Origin: Hyphomicrobiales bacterium
GTDB taxonomy: Bacteria; Pseudomonadota; Alphaproteobacteria; Rhizobiales; Aestuariivirgaceae
Direction of reading: 5' to 3'
DNA length: 23,772 bases
NCBI GenBank assembly: GCA_025362535.1
Contig: JANYGE010000088.1
Span: forward strand, 1 to 23,772
The notes under the pieces are model-generated. The model did not search any database. It was given only the letters and a program-made list of their open reading frames with translations, and had not been told where the DNA came from. Shown piece after piece: positions 7,326 to 14,556 of the stretch. The stretch's first letter is position 1; every line of letters begins with the position of its first letter. A program made the translations under genes and the position numbers.

Positions 7326-8545
7326 TCCGAATAACTGCAGGTTTCCTGCCCCTCTTAGATGCATCGATCCTCATTGCTGCACACGAGAAGGGATTTGCGG
7401 AAGAGCAGGGCATTGACCTTAAACTCGTGCGTGAAATGTCTTGGGCGAACATACGTGATCGTGTTTCGGTGGGTCAGTTTGACGTCGCACATATGCTGGC
7501 ACCATTGCCAATTGCACAGAACCTTGGTCTGTCGCCGCTGGCTGTGGAGATGATTGCGCCCTTCGCGTTGGGTTTGGGTGGCAATGCTATCACCGTATCC
7601 AATGCAGTTTACACCGCATTACAGAGCGGAAATGCGGCCATCAATGGCGATGCAAAGCTTGCGGGTCTATGTTTCCGACAGTTGGTTGAGCAACGTAAAG
7701 TGAGCGGCCTGCCACTGCTGACCCTCGCCGTTGTTCACAGCTTTTCGGCTCATGCCTATGAGCTTCGCTATTGGCTGGCGGCAAGTGGCGTCAACCCGCA
7801 GTCTGATGTCTCGATCACTATTGTGCCACCAGGATTGATGGCTGACGCGCTGGCGTTAGGAGCCATAGATGGTTTTTGTGTTGGTGAACCTTGGAACAGT
7901 GTGGCCGTTGCTATGGGGGCAGGACATGTGCTGACCACCAAATCATCAATTTGGAGATCAAGCCCAGAGAAGGTGCTTGGCCTCACACGCCAATGGGCAG
8001 AGCACAATCCTGAGCTTCTCGATCAATTGCTGCTGGCACTGCATCGCAGTGCCGTATGGTGTGCAAACGCCGAGAATGTCGATGAGCTTGCTGGCATTCT
8101 TACACGCTCCTTATACCTTGATGTACCTTTAGAGCATTTATATCACGGTCTGCATGGCGAGGTCGGGCATCGCGCCGAGGGTAATGCCTTCCTGCAATTC
8201 TATCACAATGCCGCAAACTTTCCGTGGCAGAGCCATGCTCTGTGGTTTTATACGCAAATGGTGCGATGGCATCATCTTGATCTCAGCCTTGAAGGCGCCA
8301 GTCGGGCCAAGGCAACCTATCGCCCAGACATATATCGTCGAGCGCTTCAATCAGCAGGCATTGCATTGCCCGGTGCCAGTTCAAAGGTTGAAGGCGCACT
8401 TCTTTCACCCACCCATGTTCCAGCACAGGGTGGTCAATTGGTTCTTGGGCCAGATGGCTTTTTTGATGGGGTGGCTTTTGATCCCGACGCGTTACAGAGC
8501 TATATCGAGGCGAGTCCATTTTATGATGCATTGCACAAATTTTGA
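7322..8545 (+). CDS. nasS: NasS, cytoplasmic nitrate/nitrite sensor
   Basis: A 407-residue protein of the NrtA/CmpA binding-protein family that lacks any signal peptide: it starts directly with MIRITAGFLPLLDASILIAA, the first strand of the fold. It shares blocks with NrtA encoded just downstream, including MSWANIRD against ASWGATRD, the GEPWN segment near residue 185 and FPWQSHALWF against FPFKSHDAWF. Absence of an export signal plus four-base overlap with nasT identifies it as NasS, the ligand sensor that sequesters NasT when nitrate and nitrite are absent. An alternative reading as a stray nitrate-binding protein is unlikely given the pairing. Confidence 0.92.
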   Translation: MIRITAGFLPLLDASILIAAHEKGFAEEQGIDLKLVREMSWANIRDRVSVGQFDVAHMLAPLPIAQNLGLSPLAVEMIAPFALGLGGNAITVSNAVYTALQSGNAAINGDAKLAGLCFRQLVEQRKVSGLPLLTLAVVHSFSAHAYELRYWLAASGVNPQSDVSITIVPPGLMADALALGAIDGFCVGEPWNSVAVAMGAGHVLTTKSSIWRSSPEKVLGLTRQWAEHNPELLDQLLLALHRSAVWCANAENVDELAGILTRSLYLDVPLEHLYHGLHGEVGHRAEGNAFLQFYHNAANFPWQSHALWFYTQMVRWHHLDLSLEGASRAKATYRPDIYRRALQSAGIALPGASSKVEGALLSPTHVPAQGGQLVLGPDGFFDGVAFDPDALQSYIEASPFYDALHKF

Positions 8546-8593
8546 TCGGCATGGCGCTTGAAATTCCAGCATCGGAATGAATAGAGTTTTTGA

Positions 8594-8630
8594 CCTGCAA
8601 TGCCAATCCACTGAAATTGCAGGGTTTTTT
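8594..8630 (+). terminator. Intrinsic terminator after nasTS
   Basis: An 8-base perfect inverted repeat, CCTGCAAT (8594-8601) and ATTGCAGG (8616-8623), with a 14-base loop, is followed by GTTTTTTATTTT. It lies 48 bases after the nasS stop. Because the sigma-54-like site comes after it, it should end the nasTS transcript and insulate the nrt operon from readthrough. Confidence 0.82.
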
Positions 8631-8643
8631 ATTTTCTCTGATC

Positions 8644-8659
8644 TGGCACGGCACGTGCA
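8644..8659 (+). promoter_or_regulatory. Sigma-54-type promoter of the nrt-nir-nas operon
   Basis: The 16 bases TGGCACGGCACGTGCA match the sigma-54 consensus TGGCACG-N4-TTGCA at every defined position but one (G in place of the first T of TTGC). The GG of the -24 element and the GC of the -12 element are separated by exactly 10 bases, as required. Transcription would start near 8669-8671, just before or within the outer base pairs of the first leader hairpin. Sigma-54 with NtrC control is common for nitrogen assimilation genes; no clear NtrC site was found upstream. Confidence 0.62.
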
Positions 8660-8667
8660 AAGCCAAC

Positions 8668-8750
8668 AATAACCCCATGATGGGTATTCCGACAATGCAG
8701 TCGGCAGGATGGCAATATTTGTTGCTGCTCCTGTCGACTTTTTTGTTTTG
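8668..8750 (+). promoter_or_regulatory. ANTAR (NasT) antitermination leader of nrtA
   Basis: The leader has two contiguous hairpins with six-base loops. P1 is at 8668-8688: CCC/GGG plus AATA/TATT around one bulged A, loop CATGAT with G at loop position 4. P2 is at 8689-8704: CCGAC/GTCGG, loop AATGCA, having the A1 and G4 expected of ANTAR targets. The 3' arm of P2 (8700-8704) is also the base of the terminator stem at 8700-8738, so P2 and terminator exclude each other. NasT binding to P1/P2 should favour P2 and let RNA polymerase pass. The regulator genes lie immediately upstream. P1's first loop base is C rather than A, a departure from the consensus. Confidence 0.82.
8700..8749 (+). terminator. 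Conditional terminator in the nrtA leader
   Basis: Stem of ten pairs: GTCGGCAGGA (8700-8709) with TCCTGTCGAC (8729-8738), one of them a G-U pair. The apical part can form GCAA/TTGC (8712-8715 with 8722-8725). A run of six T at 8739-8744, then G and four T, follows directly. It ends 19 bases before the nrtA start codon and overlaps the P2 hairpin, marking it as an attenuator rather than an end-of-operon terminator. Confidence 0.85.
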
Positions 8751-8767
8751 GCAAAAGGAGAAATTTG

Positions 8768-10057
8768 ATGACGAATTCCATTCCTGTCGGCTCCGTGACA
8801 CGCCGCACTTTCTTGAAAAAAACTGTAGCAACTGCGACCTTGCTGGGCGCGGCCAAGAGTCTTTTGCCGCACGGTGCGCTAGCCGCCAGCGGACCCGAAG
8901 TGAATGCCGCAAAATTGGGTTTTATTGCGCTCACCGATTCTTCGCCGCTGATCATAGCCAAGGAAAAAGGTCTATTTGAAAAATATGGCATGGCGGGTGT
9001 TGAGGTTTTGAAACAAGCATCTTGGGGTGCAACACGCGATAACTTGGTATTGGGTTCTGCCGGAAATGGCATTGATGGTGCGCATATTCTTTCACCCATG
9101 CCATATTTGATGACATTGGGAACCATCACTCAAAACAATGTGCCGTTGCCTATGAAAATTCTAGCTAGGCTCAATTTGGATGGGCAAGCGATATCGGTGG
9201 CACAAACCTATGCTGACTTGAAGGTTGGCATTGATGCCTCTCCACTGCGAGACGTCTTTGCCAAGAAGAAGGCCAGTGGTGCGATGGCGAAAGTCGCCGT
9301 CACCTTTCCAGGTGGTACGCATGATTTGTGGATGCGTTATTGGTTGGCAGCGGCGGGCATAAATCCAAACACTGATGTTGAAACCATTGTCGTGCCGCCG
9401 CCGCAAATGGTGGCCAATATGAAAGTTGGTACTATGGATGCCTTCTGTGTGGGTGAGCCTTGGAACGCACAACTTGTTTCACAAGGCATTGGATACACCG
9501 CAGCATCGACAGGTGAATTGTGGTCGAAGCATCCAGAAAAGTCTTTGGCATTGCGTGCCGATTTTGCTGACCAATATCCAAAAGCCACCGAAGCCATTCT
9601 GATGGCTGTGATGGAAGCACAGCAATGGTGCGATGCCGATACCAATAAGGATGAGTTAGCGGATATTGTTTCTAAACGCGCTTGGTTCAACGTTAAGAAA
9701 GAAGACATAATCGGTCGCCTGAAGGGCAATATTGACTATGGCAATGGCAAGATTGTTTCCGCCAGCCCCCACATCATGAAATTCTGGCGCGATGCAGCGT
9801 CTTTCCCGTTCAAAAGTCACGATGCGTGGTTCCTTACAGAAAATATGCGCTGGGGCAAAGTGAAGTTGGACACCGACGTGACGGCGCTCGTTGCCAAAGT
9901 GAATGGTGCAGATTTGTGGCGCTCGGCGGCCAAGACTTTGGGTGTGACAGATGTTCCCGCATCAGACTCACGTGGAATTGAAACCTTCTTCGACGGCAAG
10001 ATTTTCGATCCAAAAAACCCGAATGCCTATCTCGACAGCCTAATAGTTAGGGCTTGA
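8768..10057 (+). CDS. nrtA: NrtA, nitrate ABC transporter binding protein
   Basis: Periplasmic nitrate-binding component of the NrtABC importer, 429 residues, NrtA/CmpA family. The N-terminus carries a textbook twin-arginine signal, TRRTFLKK at residues 11-18, a hydrophobic stretch and likely cleavage after GALA near residue 39, so it is probably exported by Tat. The GEPWN ligand-region block lies near residue 228. ATG 8768 is chosen because AGGAG stands 7 bases upstream; the TTG one codon earlier is less likely. The mature part is clearly related to NasS upstream. Expression should depend on the leader just before it. Bicarbonate-binding CmpA is the nearest alternative, but the nitrate reductase genes downstream decide for nitrate. 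Confidence 0.94.
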   Translation: MTNSIPVGSVTRRTFLKKTVATATLLGAAKSLLPHGALAASGPEVNAAKLGFIALTDSSPLIIAKEKGLFEKYGMAGVEVLKQASWGATRDNLVLGSAGNGIDGAHILSPMPYLMTLGTITQNNVPLPMKILARLNLDGQAISVAQTYADLKVGIDASPLRDVFAKKKASGAMAKVAVTFPGGTHDLWMRYWLAAAGINPNTDVETIVVPPPQMVANMKVGTMDAFCVGEPWNAQLVSQGIGYTAASTGELWSKHPEKSLALRADFADQYPKATEAILMAVMEAQQWCDADTNKDELADIVSKRAWFNVKKEDIIGRLKGNIDYGNGKIVSASPHIMKFWRDAASFPFKSHDAWFLTENMRWGKVKLDTDVTALVAKVNGADLWRSAAKTLGVTDVPASDSRGIETFFDGKIFDPKNPNAYLDSLIVRA

Positions 10058-10064
10058 TTTTAAA

Positions 10065-10973
10065 ATGACCAATGCAATGCGCAAACAGAATTTGCTTGTG
10101 GCAACCCCCATTACTACTTTGGCCGTGCAGCAAGCAAAAGTGCTGGCCTTGCCACAGCGCAAATTAACGCGGCCAGCCATATTGAAACCTGCTCTCCGAA
10201 GGATAGCGGCGGTGACACTTCCGCCTCTTGCAGTCCTGGCGGTGCTTTTGGTGATTTGGCAAATTGCGGCCTCGCAAGCAGGCTCAAGTTTGCCACCACC
10301 GACCCAAGTTTTCACTGATAGCAGAGACCTGATTTTGCATCCTTTTTTTGACCATGGGGGCAATGACAAGGGCCTAGGGTTTCATATCCTAGCCTCTCTC
10401 AGCCGAGTGGCGATTGGCTATTCGATTGCGGCCATTGTCGGAATAGCGCTTGGTTCACTGGTCGGGCAATCAGTATATTTCATGCGCGGTTTCGATCCGA
10501 TCTTTCAAGTGCTGCGCACGGTGCCCCCATTGGCTTGGTTGCCGATTTCACTGGCGGCATTTCGGGATGGCCAACCCTCTGCTATTTTCGTGATCTTCAT
10601 TACTGCGGTGTGGCCTGTCATTATAAACACTGCGGCGGGCATTCGCAATATTCCACAAGATTATCGCAATGTAGCGCGCGTGTTGCAACTCAATCCATTT
10701 GAATATTTTACCAAGATTATGGTGCCTGCTGCGGCACCTTACATCTTCACAGGACTTCGCATCGGTGTTGGTCTTTCGTGGCTCGCCATTGTTGCCGCGG
10801 AAATGCTCATCGGCGGTGTGGGGATAGGGTTTTTCATTTGGGATGCGTGGAACTCATCACTGATCAGCGACATTATCGTGGCACTGGTTTACGTCGGACT
10901 TGTTGGTTTCGTACTGGATCGCATCATCGCCTTTATCGGTCATGTCGTCACCCGTGGCACGGCAGTGAATTGA
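10065..10973 (+). CDS. nrtB: NrtB, nitrate ABC transporter permease
   Basis: Inner-membrane permease of the nitrate importer, 302 residues. After a basic cytoplasmic leader of about 48 residues there are about six hydrophobic segments. Family features are the RTVPPLAWLPISLAAF block near residue 150 and the EAA-type coupling loop RNIPQDYRNVARVLQLN near residue 197. The NrtB-typical LSWLAIVAAEMLIGGVGIGF block lies near residue 240. It starts 7 bases after nrtA; ribosome-site support is weak, and ATG 10077 is an alternative that would shorten the protein by four residues. It should work as a homodimer with NrtC. Confidence 0.94.
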   Translation: MTNAMRKQNLLVATPITTLAVQQAKVLALPQRKLTRPAILKPALRRIAAVTLPPLAVLAVLLVIWQIAASQAGSSLPPPTQVFTDSRDLILHPFFDHGGNDKGLGFHILASLSRVAIGYSIAAIVGIALGSLVGQSVYFMRGFDPIFQVLRTVPPLAWLPISLAAFRDGQPSAIFVIFITAVWPVIINTAAGIRNIPQDYRNVARVLQLNPFEYFTKIMVPAAAPYIFTGLRIGVGLSWLAIVAAEMLIGGVGIGFFIWDAWNSSLISDIIVALVYVGLVGFVLDRIIAFIGHVVTRGTAVN

Positions 10974-10981
10974 GGGCAATC

Positions 10982-11776
10982 ATGCAAAAACCATATCTCT
11001 CACTTTCTCTCGTCAACAAATCCTTCCAGCGCGGCCAGATCGTTTCTGAAGTGCTCAAGGGCATTTCATTGGATGTTGCCAAGGGCGAATATGTTTCGCT
11101 CATCGGCCATTCTGGTTGCGGCAAATCCACATTGCTCAATCTCATAGCGGGGCTGATACCCATAACATCGGGTGCCGTCATACTCGAAGACAAGCATGTG
11201 CGAGGGCCAGGGCCAGACCGCGCCGTGGTGTTCCAAAATCACTCTCTGCTGCCGTGGTTGACGGTTTTTGAAAATGTCAAACTGGCGGTGGATAAAGTTT
11301 GGCGTTCTGAAAACGCACCTACACGTAATGCCCGTATCATGGACTGCCTCAATCTTGTCCACATGGCTCACGCCAAAGACAAACGCCCCGCCGAAATTTC
11401 TGGCGGCATGAAACAACGCGTGGGCATTGCGCGTGCCTTGGCCATGGAGCCAAAAGTGTTGTTGCTGGATGAACCTTTTGGTGCGCTTGACGCGCTTACG
11501 CGGGCGCATTTGCAAGACCAGGTGATGCAGATTCATCAGGCGCTGAAAAACACTGTTATCATGATCACACATGATGTGGATGAAGCGGTGCTGCTGTCTG
11601 ATCGTATCGTCATGCTGACCAATGGTCCGGCTGCAACTATTGGTGAAATTCATGAGGTTAAATTATCGCGCCCGCGCAAGCGATTGGAGCTGGTGACGGA
11701 TCTTACTTACATCCGCGCCCGCGAGGCGGTTTTGAAATTTCTATATGAGCGCAACAAATTTGTGGAGGCGGCGTGA
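10982..11776 (+). CDS. nrtC: NrtC/D-type nitrate transporter ATPase
   Basis: ATPase of the nitrate importer, 264 residues: Walker A GHSGCGKST, Q-loop FQNHSLLPWLTV, signature EISGGMKQRVGIARALA, Walker B VLLLDEPFGALDALTR and switch His in ITHDVDEAVLLSD. ATG 10982 (protein MQKPYLSL) has GAGGG a few bases upstream and gives the family length; the longer open frame reaching back into nrtB is rejected. It lacks the C-terminal nitrate-binding regulatory domain of cyanobacterial NrtC, so it resembles NrtD in form, and as the only ATPase of the set it must act as a homodimer. Its TGA stop ends at the first base of the nirB ATG. Confidence 0.93.
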   Translation: MQKPYLSLSLVNKSFQRGQIVSEVLKGISLDVAKGEYVSLIGHSGCGKSTLLNLIAGLIPITSGAVILEDKHVRGPGPDRAVVFQNHSLLPWLTVFENVKLAVDKVWRSENAPTRNARIMDCLNLVHMAHAKDKRPAEISGGMKQRVGIARALAMEPKVLLLDEPFGALDALTRAHLQDQVMQIHQALKNTVIMITHDVDEAVLLSDRIVMLTNGPAATIGEIHEVKLSRPRKRLELVTDLTYIRAREAVLKFLYERNKFVEAA

Positions 11777-14223
11777 TGAAAAAGAAACTCGTCATTGTCG
11801 GCAATGGCATGGCACCAGGGCGCATGCTGGAGCATTTGTTTGAACTTGCGCCAGACCTTTATGACGTAACGATTTTTAATGCTGAACCGCGCGTCAATTA
11901 CAATCGGTTGATGCTATCACCAGTATTGTCGGGCGAAAAGACCTATGAGGACATCATTACTCACGGCGATGATTGGTATTTAGCGAATGGCGTTACTCTG
12001 CACAAGGGTAGCAAGGTTGAAGCGATTGATCGTGTCGCGAGAACGGTTGCGGCGGCTGATGGCACTGTTGCTCATTACGACAAACTGGTGATTGCCACGG
12101 GTTCCGTTCCGTTTGTCATTCCCGTTCTTGGTCATCAACTGCCTGGTGTAGTTACATATCGTGATCTCGATGATGTTGAGAAAATGCTGGCGGCAGCCAC
12201 ACCCGATGCAAAAGCCGTGGTTATTGGCGGCGGCCTATTGGGCCTCGAAGCGGCGGCTGGCCTCAAGATGCGCGGCATGGATGTAACTGTCGTCCACCTT
12301 ATGTCGACCTTGATGGAGCGTCAGCTTGACCCACCCGCAGCGCATCTGCTCGAACAGGAGTTCGAAAAACGCGGCATCAAAATCCGTACCAAGTCCAACA
12401 CCCATTCCATTTTGGGCGAAAGCAAAGTCATGGGTTTGAAACTCGAAGATGGGACGGAACTGCCGTGCAGCATTGTCGTAATGGCTGTTGGCATTCGCCC
12501 CTCAACTGCATTGGCCAAGGCTAGCGACATCACAGTCAATCGCGGAATTATGGTTGATGATCAAATGCGCACCAACGATCCTGATATTTTTGCACTGGGC
12601 GAATGTGCTGAACATCGGGGCGTTGTTTATGGGCTGGTAGCACCGCTCTACGAGATGGCGCGGACCATTGCCGAGGTGTTGGTAGAAAAGCCAGCAGCTT
12701 ATGGTGGTTCTGTCATGTCAACTAAACTCAAAGTCACCGGCGTCGATCTTTACTCCGGCGGCGATTTCGCCGAAGCCCAAGACCGCGAGGAAATCGTTTT
12801 GCGTGATGCCTCACGCGGTGTTTACAAACGGCTGGTCATTAAAGACAACAAGATTATCGGCGTGGTGCTTTATGGTGAAACGTCCGATGGCCCATGGTTC
12901 TTTGATAAATTAAAAAAAGGCGAAGATGTATCCAAAGATCGCGACATGCTGATCTTCGGACAGGCTTACGCGGGAGGACCCCCCCTGGACCCTACGGCGG
13001 CCGTTGCAGCCTTACCGCCTGACGCAGAAATCTGCGGCTGCAACGGCATTTGCAAATCGAAAATAACCGACGCGATATCGGAAAAAGGATTGACCTCAAT
13101 TGATGACGTGCGAGCCCATACTAAAGCTTCGGCCTCATGTGGCTCCTGTACTGGATTGGTCGAAAAACTTCTCGTTTTGTCATTAGGTGAGAAATACCAG
13201 GCCAATGCCGTGCAACCCATGTGCAAATGCACAGACTTGGGTCATGGTGATGTGCGGCGCTTGATTGTTGCCAAGCAAATCAAATCCATTCCACAATTGA
13301 TGCAGGAGTTGGAGTGGAAGACGTCATGTGGCTGCGCCAAATGTCGCCCGGCGCTGAATTACTATCTCATTGCCGAATGGCCAGGCGAATATGAAGATGA
13401 CAACCAGTCGCGCTTCATCAATGAGCGCGTCCACGCGAATATTCAGAAAGATGGCACTTACTCGGTAGTGCCCCGCATGTGGGGCGGCATGACCAGTGCA
13501 GCCGAATTGCGCGCCATCGCTGATGTTGCGGACAAGTTTCAAATTCCTGCAGTTAAGGTAACGGGTGGTCAACGCATCGATCTGCTTGGCGTGAAAAAGG
13601 AAGATCTACCAGCCGTATGGTCGGATCTCAACGCGGCAGGCATGGTATCTGGTGCGGCCTATGCCAAGGGCCTGCGCACGGTTAAAACCTGTGTTGGTTC
13701 AGAATGGTGCCGCTTCGGTACGCAAGACTCGACTGGCCTTGGCATCAAGCTTGAGAAATTCATGTGGGGGTCTTGGACGCCAGCGAAAGTGAAGCTCGCA
13801 GTCTCTGGTTGTCCACGCAATTGCGCGGAAGCAACATGTAAAGACATTGGCGTAATTTGTGTTGATTCAGGTTACGACATTCATTTTGCAGGCGCAGCCG
13901 GCCTCGACATTAAAGGCACCGAATTATTGTGTCATGTCGATACGGAAGATGCAGCAATCGAAGTGATTGCGGCACTGACGCAGCTTTACCGCGAGCAGGG
14001 CCATTACCTTGAGCGCATTTATAAATGGGCCAAGCGTGTTGGCCTCGAATCGATCAAGACTAACATCGTGGAGAATGTTGAGAAGCGCAGAAACTATTTT
14101 GCTCGCTTCACGCATGCGCAAACTTTTTTGCAGGTTGATCCGTGGGCCGAGCGTGTCTCTGGTAAGCATGCTCACGAGTTTTTGCCAATGCGAAGCTTCC
14201 CCATGCAGATAGCGGCGGAGTGA
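11776..14223 (+). CDS. nirB: NirB, assimilatory NADH-nitrite reductase large subunit
   Basis: Cytoplasmic six-electron reductase of nitrite to ammonium, 815 residues. Domains in order: FAD-binding KKKLVIVGNGMAPG at the N-terminus and IFALGECAE near 275; NADH-binding VVIGGGLLGLEAA near 150; BFD-like [2Fe-2S] domain with Cys420, Cys422, Cys455 and Cys458; ferredoxin-like sulfite/nitrite reductase half-domains; and the siroheme/[4Fe-4S] ligands Cys639, Cys645 (TCVGSEWCRFG) and Cys679, Cys683 (SGCPRNCAEA). A further Cys-rich block (MCKC near 483 and CGCAKC near 518) fits a second Fe-S segment in that region. ATG 11776 has GGAGG 7 bases upstream and is preferred to GTG 11773. It is coupled to nrtC and followed by nirD; siroheme would come through the downstream cysG product. 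Confidence 0.97.
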   Translation: MKKKLVIVGNGMAPGRMLEHLFELAPDLYDVTIFNAEPRVNYNRLMLSPVLSGEKTYEDIITHGDDWYLANGVTLHKGSKVEAIDRVARTVAAADGTVAHYDKLVIATGSVPFVIPVLGHQLPGVVTYRDLDDVEKMLAAATPDAKAVVIGGGLLGLEAAAGLKMRGMDVTVVHLMSTLMERQLDPPAAHLLEQEFEKRGIKIRTKSNTHSILGESKVMGLKLEDGTELPCSIVVMAVGIRPSTALAKASDITVNRGIMVDDQMRTNDPDIFALGECAEHRGVVYGLVAPLYEMARTIAEVLVEKPAAYGGSVMSTKLKVTGVDLYSGGDFAEAQDREEIVLRDASRGVYKRLVIKDNKIIGVVLYGETSDGPWFFDKLKKGEDVSKDRDMLIFGQAYAGGPPLDPTAAVAALPPDAEICGCNGICKSKITDAISEKGLTSIDDVRAHTKASASCGSCTGLVEKLLVLSLGEKYQANAVQPMCKCTDLGHGDVRRLIVAKQIKSIPQLMQELEWKTSCGCAKCRPALNYYLIAEWPGEYEDDNQSRFINERVHANIQKDGTYSVVPRMWGGMTSAAELRAIADVADKFQIPAVKVTGGQRIDLLGVKKEDLPAVWSDLNAAGMVSGAAYAKGLRTVKTCVGSEWCRFGTQDSTGLGIKLEKFMWGSWTPAKVKLAVSGCPRNCAEATCKDIGVICVDSGYDIHFAGAAGLDIKGTELLCHVDTEDAAIEVIAALTQLYREQGHYLERIYKWAKRVGLESIKTNIVENVEKRRNYFARFTHAQTFLQVDPWAERVSGKHAHEFLPMRSFPMQIAAE

Positions 14224-14226
14224 AAA

Positions 14227-14556
14227 ATGAACTGGATTGATATTGGAGCTGTTGATGATGTTCCTGTTCGTGGCTCTCGCGTTGTGACGACGACGGCTGG
14301 AGACATTGCCATATTCAAAACCGCCGACAGTCGTGTTTTCGCGTTGTGGGATAAATGTCCGCATAAGGGTGGCCCTCTCAGCCAAGGTATTGTGCATGAT
14401 GATAGTGTCACCTGTCCTCTGCACAATTGGGTGATTGGTCTTGAAGCTGGCGAGGTCAGAGGCCCTGACCAAGGCTGTGCCCGTAAGGTGGAAACGCGGT
14501 TAGAAGCTGGCCGCATTTTATTGCCTTCACATATTCTCGGGCGGAAGGCCGCTTAG
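14227..14556 (+). CDS. nirD: NirD, nitrite reductase small subunit with intact Rieske site
   Basis: Rieske-fold small subunit of assimilatory nitrite reductase, 109 residues, cytoplasmic. Unlike E. coli NirD, which has lost its cluster ligands, this protein retains a full Rieske set: Cys44 and His46 (KCPHKGGPLSQG) and Cys63 and His66 (TCPLHNW), so a [2Fe-2S] cluster is expected. It corresponds in form and position to NasG of Paracoccus, which carries electrons from the NADH-oxidising NirB-like protein to nitrate reductase. The ATG lies three bases after the nirB stop, with GGAG inside the nirB end, and the nasA ATG directly follows its stop, so all three are probably co-translated. Confidence 0.95.
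   Translation: MNWIDIGAVDDVPVRGSRVVTTTAGDIAIFKTADSRVFALWDKCPHKGGPLSQGIVHDDSVTCPLHNWVIGLEAGEVRGPDQGCARKVETRLEAGRILLPSHILGRKAA

Noticed and set aside
8563..8578. Another six-base-loop hairpin (ATTCC / GGAAT, loop AGCATC) just after nasS
   Set aside because: The loop has A1 but not G4, it lies before the promoter and the nasTS terminator, and its stem does not overlap any terminator arm, so it is not counted as an ANTAR site.
8590..8979. Open frame across the nasS-nrtA gap
   Set aside because: It runs through a terminator, the leader hairpins and into nrtA in another frame; its hydrophobic look comes from the T-rich tracts.
10778..10981. Longer start for the nitrate transporter ATPase
   Set aside because: The added 68 residues are low-complexity, Arg/His/Cys-rich shadow sequence of nrtB; ATG 10982 has a ribosome site and family length.
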